From Deltaproteobacteria bacterium (lineage in GTDB: Bacteria > Desulfobacterota > Syntrophia > Syntrophales > Smithellaceae): a DNA stretch of 12,346 nucleotides. A program made the position numbers and the translations under genes. Location of the stretch: contig JAGVUJ010000157.1 of the NCBI GenBank assembly GCA_019136325.1, positions 1 through 12,346 of the forward strand. The letters are read 5' to 3'. This document shows positions 6,455-12,346 of the stretch, piece after piece; within the stretch, counting starts at the first letter, position 1, and each line of letters starts with the position of its first letter. The notes beneath the pieces are model-generated. The model saw only the letters and a program-made list of their open reading frames with translations, was not told the origin of the DNA and ran no database searches.

Positions 6455-7720
6455 ATGCCGGGGAAATCCGTACCATTTACAAAAACGCAAATCGAAAAAA
6501 TTATTCAAAAACATCCCACGCCCTTTCATCTTTATGACGAAAAGGCCATCCGGGAAAACGCCCGTGCTTTCATTAACGCTTTTGACTGGAATGCGGGATT
6601 TAAAGAATTTTTCGCCGTTAAGGCCGCTCCCAATCCTTATTTGATGAAAATCCTGCACACCGAAGGCTTTGGAGCCGATTGCAGTTCGCTGGCCGAACTG
6701 ATGATGGCGCAGAAAACCGGCATTACCGGCGAAGAAATCATGTTTTCCTCCAACGACACACCGGTGGAAGATTTCCGGCTGGCCAAAAAATTAAAGGCCA
6801 TCATCAATCTGGATGATATCAGCCACATTGCCTATCTGGAAAAAAGCACCGGGCTGCCTTCTCTGATTTGTTTTCGCTATAATCCCGGAAAATTAAAAAA
6901 AGGCAACCATATCATCGGTCATCCGGAAGATGCAAAATACGGTTTTACCCGCGAACAGCTTTTTGAAGGCTATAAAATATGCAGGGACAAAGGCGTGCGG
7001 CGTTTCGGCATTCATACGATGGTCGCTTCCAACGAACTTGACCCTTATTATTTTGTGGAAACTGCGGAAATCCTGTTTAACCTGATTGCGGAAATTTCCC
7101 AGAAGCTGAAAATCAAATTTGAATTCGTCAACATCGGCGGCGGCGTGGGCATTCCCTACCGGCCGGAACAAAAAAGCATCGACTTGAATGCAATGAGTCG
7201 CGGCATCAGGAAAAAGTATGACGACATTATCGTGGCCAACGGCCTTGCCCCGTTGAAACTTTTTACGGAATGCGGCCGCTACATCACCGGACCATACGGG
7301 TACCTGGTTTCCCGCGTGTTGCATATCAAAAACACGTATAAAATTTTTGCCGGTCTCGATTCCTGCATGGCCAATCTGATGCGCCCGGCTCTTTACGGCG
7401 CTTATCATCACATCACGGTTCTAGGCAAGGAGCGTAAACCGCACAATATCCTTTATGATGTCACCGGATCGCTTTGCGAAAACAACGACAAATTCGCCAT
7501 TGACCGTAAATTGCCCAAACTGGAGCAGGGCGATATTATCGTCATCCATGACGCGGGCGCGCACGGTTTTGCCATGGGCTTCAACTACAACGGGAAACTT
7601 CGCTCAGCCGAACTGCTGCTCAGAGAAAACGGCGATGTTGTTCAAATCCGCCGCCCGGAAACGGTAAAAGATTACTTTGCGACGCTGGATTTTGGCGGAT
7701 TGAGCGACTTTACGGCATAA
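6455..7720 (+). CDS. lysA: Diaminopimelate decarboxylase
   Basis: A 421-residue fold-type III PLP enzyme that decarboxylates meso-diaminopimelate to L-lysine. K56 in FFAVKAAPNP is the PLP lysine. NIGGGVGIPY (about 225-234) binds the PLP phosphate. E272-C273-G274-R275 replaces the usual EPGR. C341-E342 (SLCENND) is the catalytic CE pair donated across the dimer, and Y378 (FNYNGKLRSAE) closes the active site. MANLMRPALYGAYH matches the NxMRPALYGAYH block. The HIGS motif of classical LysA reads HTMVASN here. These changes mark a divergent LysA branch, known to me in anaerobes, rather than ornithine or arginine decarboxylase. GAGGAG at 6443-6448 supports the ATG. It is preceded by a terminator, so it is likely transcribed separately. 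Its product is the presumed substrate of the aminomutase at 258-1565. Confidence 0.85.
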   Translation: MPGKSVPFTKTQIEKIIQKHPTPFHLYDEKAIRENARAFINAFDWNAGFKEFFAVKAAPNPYLMKILHTEGFGADCSSLAELMMAQKTGITGEEIMFSSNDTPVEDFRLAKKLKAIINLDDISHIAYLEKSTGLPSLICFRYNPGKLKKGNHIIGHPEDAKYGFTREQLFEGYKICRDKGVRRFGIHTMVASNELDPYYFVETAEILFNLIAEISQKLKIKFEFVNIGGGVGIPYRPEQKSIDLNAMSRGIRKKYDDIIVANGLAPLKLFTECGRYITGPYGYLVSRVLHIKNTYKIFAGLDSCMANLMRPALYGAYHHITVLGKERKPHNILYDVTGSLCENNDKFAIDRKLPKLEQGDIIVIHDAGAHGFAMGFNYNGKLRSAELLLRENGDVVQIRRPETVKDYFATLDFGGLSDFTA

Positions 7721-7722
7721 GC

Positions 7723-7750
7723 TTCAGACAGAAATGATCAATTGTATAAT
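7723..7750 (+). promoter_or_regulatory. Sigma70-type promoter before glutamate racemase
   Basis: A perfect -10 hexamer TATAAT at 7745-7750 lies 16 bases after TTCAGA (7723-7728), a 4-of-6 match to TTGACA. It sits in the 87-base gap between the decarboxylase stop and the racemase ATG and would give a leader of about 50 bases. It suggests that the racemase and the genes after it form a separate transcript. This overlap also argues against the upstream TTG at 7742 as a start codon. Confidence 0.45.
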
Positions 7751-7807
7751 GGTGTTCGACAGGCGGGAACCAAACGGAACTATATTAAATTTTCTAACGC
7801 AATCGAG

Positions 7808-8656
7808 ATGAATACAAATACAAATCGGGCCATAGGCGTTTTCGATTCCGGCATCGGCGGTCTGACGGTCGTCCGCGCCTTGATGGAACGCCTGCCTTTC
7901 GAAAACATCATTTACTTCGGTGATACTGCCCGCGTGCCCTACGGCGTGAAATCCGTGGACACGATCAACCGCTATGCGGCGCAGATTACCGATTTCCTGA
8001 TTAAAAAAGATGTAAAAATGTTGATCGTTGCCTGCAACACCATGGCGGCGGTCGCCCACCAGACCATCGTCGATTTAGCCAATGTGCCTGTCGCGGCTGT
8101 TGCTTATCAGAAAATCGTCGAACAGGTGCCCGTCCTGGAAGTCATTGATGCCAGCGCTCGTATGGCCATACAAAATTCCAAAACCAAATCCATCGGCGTC
8201 ATCGGCACGCCGGCCACGATCAACAGCAACGCCTACGCCCGGGCCATTCATCTTTTGGATAAAGAGGCGAAAGTCTTCTCCCAGGCCTGCCCTTTGTTCG
8301 TTCCTCTGGTGGAAGAAGGATGGTTCGATCATCCGGCGACCAAACTCATTGCTCAGGAATATTTGAAGCAGGTGATCGCCGAACAGGTGGACACGCTGGT
8401 TCTGGGCTGCACGCATTATCCTCTTTTAAAGCCATTGTTACAGGACATTATAGGCAAATCCGTAACGCTGATTGATTCGGCGGAAGCCATGGCGGATATT
8501 GCCGCCGATTTGATCGATCAACAAAAGATCGGCAACAAAAACAGCACACCGCCGGATTATACATTTTACGTCAGCGATGTGCCCTATCGTTTTCAGACCA
8601 TCGGCGAGCGTTTCCTGGGCAGAACGCTGGGTCGCGTGGAACTCATCAGCCTTTAG
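7808..8656 (+). CDS. murI: Glutamate racemase
   Basis: A 282-residue enzyme that interconverts L- and D-glutamate, supplying D-Glu for peptidoglycan. The two catalytic cysteines are C76 (VACNTMAA) and C201 (LGCTHYPLL). D13-S14 of GVFDSGIGGLTVV and the DTARVPYG segment (about 40-47) are the usual substrate-binding blocks. Length is normal for MurI. The ATG at 7808 was chosen because the family motif begins about nine residues later; the in-frame TTG at 7742 would add 22 unmatched residues and overlaps the promoter. No strong ribosome site is visible before 7808. The next gene follows after 9 bases, so the two are probably co-translated. Confidence 0.93.
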   Translation: MNTNTNRAIGVFDSGIGGLTVVRALMERLPFENIIYFGDTARVPYGVKSVDTINRYAAQITDFLIKKDVKMLIVACNTMAAVAHQTIVDLANVPVAAVAYQKIVEQVPVLEVIDASARMAIQNSKTKSIGVIGTPATINSNAYARAIHLLDKEAKVFSQACPLFVPLVEEGWFDHPATKLIAQEYLKQVIAEQVDTLVLGCTHYPLLKPLLQDIIGKSVTLIDSAEAMADIAADLIDQQKIGNKNSTPPDYTFYVSDVPYRFQTIGERFLGRTLGRVELISL

Positions 8657-8665
8657 GAAAACTTT

Positions 8666-10138
8666 ATGAAAATTCTTCTGGCCGGCTACAATATTGATTC
8701 CGATATCATCCGCACGCTGAAAGAAAAAAGCGGATTTCAGCAGGATTTGACCCCCGAAACCATCTCGGCGGCCTACGCGAGAATCAGCCGCAGCCCCAAA
8801 CCGGTAAATGAGCTGCGTGAAATTGCCCACCATGAAGTGGACAAGGCGCGACAATCCAACCGCAACATCGTTTTTGACATGGGGCACAGTTCCGTCGCCG
8901 AACATGCCGTATTCAACATTGATGTTATCGGCGTCTCCCGTTTTCTCGTCGAAGAAATCGAAAAGTTCCGCCTGTGCTCCTACACGGAAAAGTCGCAGCG
9001 TTATGTTCTTTTCAACAAAGATTTCGTCATTCCCGAAGAAATCAGACAGGCAAACCTTGGCGATTTGTTTGTGTCGACGGTTGAGACACAAAATGAATAT
9101 TACCACGTGCTTTACGAAAAACTCAGACCGTATATTTTTGAAAAGCACAAAGCCCTGGCGGAGAACCCCGCCAACAAATCCATGCTGGAAGGCTGGGCCA
9201 AGGAAGATGCCCGTTATGCCATTTCCATGGCCACGCAAACACAACTGGGCATGACCCTTAACACGCGCAATCTGGAATTGATGCTCAGACGCCTGGCCGC
9301 GCTGCCTCTGGCGGAAGCCCGTGAATACAGCGAACAATTGTATTCGGCGACAAAAGACATTGCGCCTTCGCTGATCCGTTACACAAAAGCCACCGATTAC
9401 GACAAATTCACCAGACAGAACTTGCGCAGTCTATGTGCGGACTTATCGGCACAATACGGCAACGGTTCTAAAGAATTATCCGACGTGCACCTGACGTATG
9501 CAACACCCGCCGCCGACAACCGCGTTGCCGCCGCTTTATTATTCTCTTCGTCCGACATCCCTTATACCCTGTGCATGGCCATGGCCGGCAAAATGACCCC
9601 GCCGACCAAAAAAGCATTCATGAAAGCGGCTTTTGCGAACTTGCAGGCGCACGACGCGGTATTGAGGGAAATGGAAAACGTCGACCTGCAATTTGAACTG
9701 ATCCTGAGCTCCAGTTGCTTTGCCCAGTTGAAGCGGCATCGCATGTCCACCATTATCGCTCAGGAATATAATCCGCAACTGGGCGTAACCATGCCGCCTT
9801 CCATCAAGGCCATCGGTCAGCAAAAACATTTCATGGAAATTATGCGTAAGACGCAAAATGCTTTCGAGCAGATCAAGGCGAAGGCGCCTGCGGCCGCCGC
9901 TTATGTTTTAACCAACGCGCACCGTAAGAGAGTGCTCATGAAATTCAACGCCCGTGAAATGTACCATCTTGCCCGGCTGCGTTCCGACGCGCACGCGCAG
10001 TGGGATATCCGCGATCTGACGAATAAAATGCTCCGGCAGGCCAGGAACGTCATGCCTCTCACGCTGATGATGGCCTGCGGCAAGGACAATTTCGCCGCGC
10101 TATTAAAAAAATATCTTCCCCACACCTGGTCCTGCTGA
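8666..10138 (+). CDS. thyX: Tandem two-domain ThyX-like flavin thymidylate synthase
   Basis: A 490-residue protein made of two ThyX-like domains, about twice the usual ThyX length of 220-250. ThyX makes dTMP from dUMP using FAD, NADPH and methylene-tetrahydrofolate. Domain 1 (about 25-230) shows GHSSVAEH (73-80), KFR-x7-S (100-110) with R112-Y113, R183 and N199-T-R201. Domain 2 (about 285-480) shows Q354, R357-H-R359, N428-A-R430 and LRSDAHAQWDIR (438-449). Against Thermotoga ThyX, recalled from memory, domain 1 keeps E86, S88, R90 and R147 but has lost Q75, R78, H79 and R174. Domain 2 keeps the latter set and lacks the former. Neither domain alone has a full site. AGGAAA (8655-8660) precedes the ATG, 9 bases after murI. 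Thymidylate synthase is the likeliest role, but a related flavin nucleotide methylase cannot be excluded. Confidence 0.78.
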   Translation: MKILLAGYNIDSDIIRTLKEKSGFQQDLTPETISAAYARISRSPKPVNELREIAHHEVDKARQSNRNIVFDMGHSSVAEHAVFNIDVIGVSRFLVEEIEKFRLCSYTEKSQRYVLFNKDFVIPEEIRQANLGDLFVSTVETQNEYYHVLYEKLRPYIFEKHKALAENPANKSMLEGWAKEDARYAISMATQTQLGMTLNTRNLELMLRRLAALPLAEAREYSEQLYSATKDIAPSLIRYTKATDYDKFTRQNLRSLCADLSAQYGNGSKELSDVHLTYATPAADNRVAAALLFSSSDIPYTLCMAMAGKMTPPTKKAFMKAAFANLQAHDAVLREMENVDLQFELILSSSCFAQLKRHRMSTIIAQEYNPQLGVTMPPSIKAIGQQKHFMEIMRKTQNAFEQIKAKAPAAAAYVLTNAHRKRVLMKFNAREMYHLARLRSDAHAQWDIRDLTNKMLRQARNVMPLTLMMACGKDNFAALLKKYLPHTWSC

Positions 10139-10152
10139 TTGATAATGACCCA

Positions 10153-11607
10153 ATGAAATTATTTTCCGACAAAAAACAACTCTATATTTTGCTTGTGACC
10201 ACGCTTAGTTCTTTCCTGACACCCTTTATGGGTTCCGCAATCAACGTCGCCCTGCCTGCCATCGCCCAGGAATTGTCCATGACCGCTCTGACCCTGAGCT
10301 GGGTGGCGACTTCTTTTATTCTGGCGGCTTCCATTACATTGATTCCGATGGGCCGTCTGGCCGATATCTACGGACGCAGAAGAATTTTTATCTATGGGGC
10401 CATGATTTTTTCTGTCGCGTCATCTTTTTGCATCTGGTCACCCTCTCAATCCTTTCTCATTGCGGCCCGCGCACTGCAGGGCATCGGCGGAGCGATGATT
10501 TTCAGCACCGGGACCGCCCTGTTAATATCGGCTTATCCTCCGTCGGAGCGGGGGAAAATTCTAGGAATCAACATAACCGCCGTTTATGTCGGCTTAACCG
10601 TCGGTCCGTTCATCGGCGGATTGCTCACGCAATATCTGGGCTGGAGATACATTTTTCTATTTACGGCTTTGCTGGGCGTCACCATTGTTTATATCACCTT
10701 AGCGCTCATTGAGCCGGAGATATCCGCCAGCGCTGATGAAGGGTTCGATTTGACCGGTTCCCTGATATATGCCATTGCGCTTTTCTCCATCATGTATGGT
10801 TTTTCCCAACTGCCGACACCATCGGCGGGATTTCTAATAGCAACAGGCTGCCTGTTCCTGGCTTTATTCATCGCTCAGCAGTTGAAAAGTCCCTTCCCTT
10901 TATTGGACATACGCCTGTTTTTGAACAATAAAGTTTTCGCTTTTTCCAATCTGGCCGCCCTGATTAATTACAGCGCCACGTTTGTCATTAATTTTCTGCT
11001 CAGTCTTTATCTGCAAAACATCAAGTGGCTGACACCCGCTGAAGCCGGTCTGGTGCTGATTGCCGCACCGGTCATGCAGGCGCTTATTTCACCTTTCGCC
11101 GGAAAACTCTCCGACCGCTTCGAGCCGCAGATCATTGCCTCCATCGGGATGGGCATAACCGTCATCGGCCTCTTTCTGCTTATTTTTCTCAACGGCTCGA
11201 CAAGCATGAACTACGTTTTGTTCTGTCTGTTTTTGCTGGGAAGCGGATTCGCGCTCTTTTCTTCACCGAACGTCAACGCCACCATGAGCTCCGTGGAAAA
11301 TAAATATTACGGTATTGCCTCGGCCACGCTGGGCACGATGAGACTTAGCGGTCAAATGTTCAGCATGGGCATTACCATGCTGGTCTTTGCCGTTCTTCTG
11401 GGAAATCATCCCATTTCACAGGCCAATCACCATCTCTTTTTAAAAAGCACCAAACTTATTTTTTCCATTTTGAGCCTTCTCTGCTGCGGAGGAATTTTTG
11501 CGTCGCTTGCACGGGGGAAAATGCATCCCACGGGAGGGCGCTTTCTTAAATACAGGAAGTCTTCGGCTTCTACCGGAGGTGGCGTCGCTGACAACAATAA
11601 TCACTAG
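10153..11607 (+). CDS. MFS drug:H+ antiporter, DHA2 (14-helix) type
   Basis: A 484-residue inner-membrane major-facilitator exporter with about 14 hydrophobic segments. Motif A is GRLADIYGRRR (67-77), in the loop after helix 2. The antiporter motif C region is VGLTVGPFIGGLL (about 145-157), followed by GWRYIF. The segment SWVATSFILAASITLIPMG is typical of the EmrB/QacA group. Substrate is unknown; proton-driven efflux of a toxic or secreted compound is expected. It starts 14 bases after the ThyX-like gene with no clear ribosome site, so translation may depend on the upstream gene. The C-terminal tail (KYRKSSASTGGG...) is soluble, and its coding end overlaps the start of the next gene. No EmrA-like partner is present here. 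Confidence 0.88.
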   Translation: MKLFSDKKQLYILLVTTLSSFLTPFMGSAINVALPAIAQELSMTALTLSWVATSFILAASITLIPMGRLADIYGRRRIFIYGAMIFSVASSFCIWSPSQSFLIAARALQGIGGAMIFSTGTALLISAYPPSERGKILGINITAVYVGLTVGPFIGGLLTQYLGWRYIFLFTALLGVTIVYITLALIEPEISASADEGFDLTGSLIYAIALFSIMYGFSQLPTPSAGFLIATGCLFLALFIAQQLKSPFPLLDIRLFLNNKVFAFSNLAALINYSATFVINFLLSLYLQNIKWLTPAEAGLVLIAAPVMQALISPFAGKLSDRFEPQIIASIGMGITVIGLFLLIFLNGSTSMNYVLFCLFLLGSGFALFSSPNVNATMSSVENKYYGIASATLGTMRLSGQMFSMGITMLVFAVLLGNHPISQANHHLFLKSTKLIFSILSLLCCGGIFASLARGKMHPTGGRFLKYRKSSASTGGGVADNNNH

Positions 11608-12346
11608 TTTGTTCATCGGGCTTACCGCCGGAACATTCGGAGGAATCCTGGGCATCGGCGGCGGGTTGATTATGATTCCGCTGATGGTCGAGGTTTTGAA
11701 GCTGACCCAGCACAAAGCACACGGCACCAGTCTCATTGCGCTTGTTTTTACGGGTATCGGCGGAGCGATAACCTATGCCTCGAACGGTTCCGTGGATATG
11801 ACCGCCGCCGTCCTTTTGGCCGTCACGGCTGTGTTTACCGCGCCGCTGGGCGCACGTTACTCAAATGCGCTTTCAGAAAATAAATTGAAAAAATATTTCG
11901 GGGCTTTCCTGATTTTCTGTTCGGCACTCTTGCTTTTGAAGCCGTATTTGACCAATCTTATCGGCACCGTTCCCGATTTTGCAAAAATTATTATCCTTTT
12001 GACAACCGGAGCCGTAACCGGCTTTCTTTCCGGCATGATGGGAGTCGGCGGCGGTACAATCATGATTCCCGTCATGGTGATCCTGATCGGCTTTACCCAG
12101 CATATGGCTCAGGGAACATCTCTTCTGGTCATCGTTCCCACGGGCGCCATCGGCGCCTTCACCCACTGGAAAATGGGGAACGTTGAAAAAGGAATGCTCT
12201 GGAGTCTGATCCCCGGCATTCTTTGCGGAACATATTTCGGTGGCAACATCGCCAGTATCATTTCGAATCACACGCTGCGCCTGATATTCGCCGCCATGCT
12301 GATTTTCGTAGGTCTTCGTTATTGTACGGCATCCTCTCCCGAATAA
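11579..12346 (+). CDS. TauE/SafE-family sulfite/anion permease
   Basis: About 255 residues, with roughly eight membrane helices, matching the TauE/SafE (DUF81) family, whose members move sulfite, sulfoacetate or related organic anions. The internal duplication is plain: GILGIGGGLIMIPLM...TQHKAHGTSL in the first half and GMMGVGGGTIMIPVM...TQHMAQGTSL in the second. The family motif begins about 20 residues after the chosen GTG. That GTG overlaps the end of the MFS gene by 29 bases, and the strong GGAGG (11575-11579) is too close to serve it. It is well placed for CTG at 11588, and GGAGGA at 11488-11493 is placed for a TTG at 11498. The start is therefore uncertain by up to 27 residues. The stop codon is the last three bases of the window, so the gene is complete at its 3' end. 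Confidence 0.88.
   Translation: MASLTTIITSLFIGLTAGTFGGILGIGGGLIMIPLMVEVLKLTQHKAHGTSLIALVFTGIGGAITYASNGSVDMTAAVLLAVTAVFTAPLGARYSNALSENKLKKYFGAFLIFCSALLLLKPYLTNLIGTVPDFAKIIILLTTGAVTGFLSGMMGVGGGTIMIPVMVILIGFTQHMAQGTSLLVIVPTGAIGAFTHWKMGNVEKGMLWSLIPGILCGTYFGGNIASIISNHTLRLIFAAMLIFVGLRYCTASSPE

Noticed and set aside
7742..7807. TTG start for glutamate racemase giving 22 extra residues
   Set aside because: The TTG abuts a perfect TATAAT promoter element, and the extra residues do not fit MurI.
8438..9337. Long minus-strand open frame of 299 codons opposite murI and the ThyX-like gene
   Set aside because: It is a shadow of two well-supported + strand genes with catalytic motifs; its own translation shows no family features.

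Overview
The window is a gene-dense, moderate-GC bacterial chromosomal segment. All ten genes lie on the + strand with short gaps. Codon choice and family types (a short lysine 2,3-aminomutase, paired Ddl-like ATP-grasp enzymes, a two-domain ThyX-like protein, a diaminopimelate decarboxylase with an ECGR motif) suggest an anaerobic Gram-negative lineage such as Deltaproteobacteria/Desulfobacterota, possibly near Syntrophales. That placement is inference from gene style, not a measured assignment. I see no tRNA, rRNA, CRISPR array, transposase or phage gene.

Region 1 (1-4613) looks like a biosynthetic cassette. An AT-rich non-coding leader with a consensus -35 promoter precedes a lysine 2,3-aminomutase (KamA family). 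It is followed by two different ATP-grasp ligases of the D-Ala-D-Ala ligase fold, a small four-helix membrane protein (DUF486) and a GNAT acetyltransferase. The aminomutase keeps the two aspartates that select lysine, and both ligases keep the Mg-binding D/E/N triad. The simplest reading is that lysine becomes beta-lysine, which is then joined through one or two ATP-dependent amide bonds and perhaps N-acetylated. The product is unknown. This is one of two candidates here for an undescribed system.

Region 2 (4751-6403) is a phosphate transport pair: a DUF47/PhoU-like protein overlapping a PiT permease by 8 bases, closed by a likely rho-independent terminator.

Region 3 (6455-12346) holds diaminopimelate decarboxylase (last step of lysine synthesis), then a promoter-led run of glutamate racemase, a 490-residue tandem ThyX-like protein, a 14-helix drug-type MFS exporter and a TauE/SafE permease whose start lies inside the MFS gene. 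The decarboxylase (lysine from meso-DAP) and the racemase (D-Glu) bear on cell-wall precursors and could supply the lysine used in region 1. The ThyX-like protein is the second striking item: its two ThyX domains appear to have split the dUMP-binding residues between them in a complementary way.
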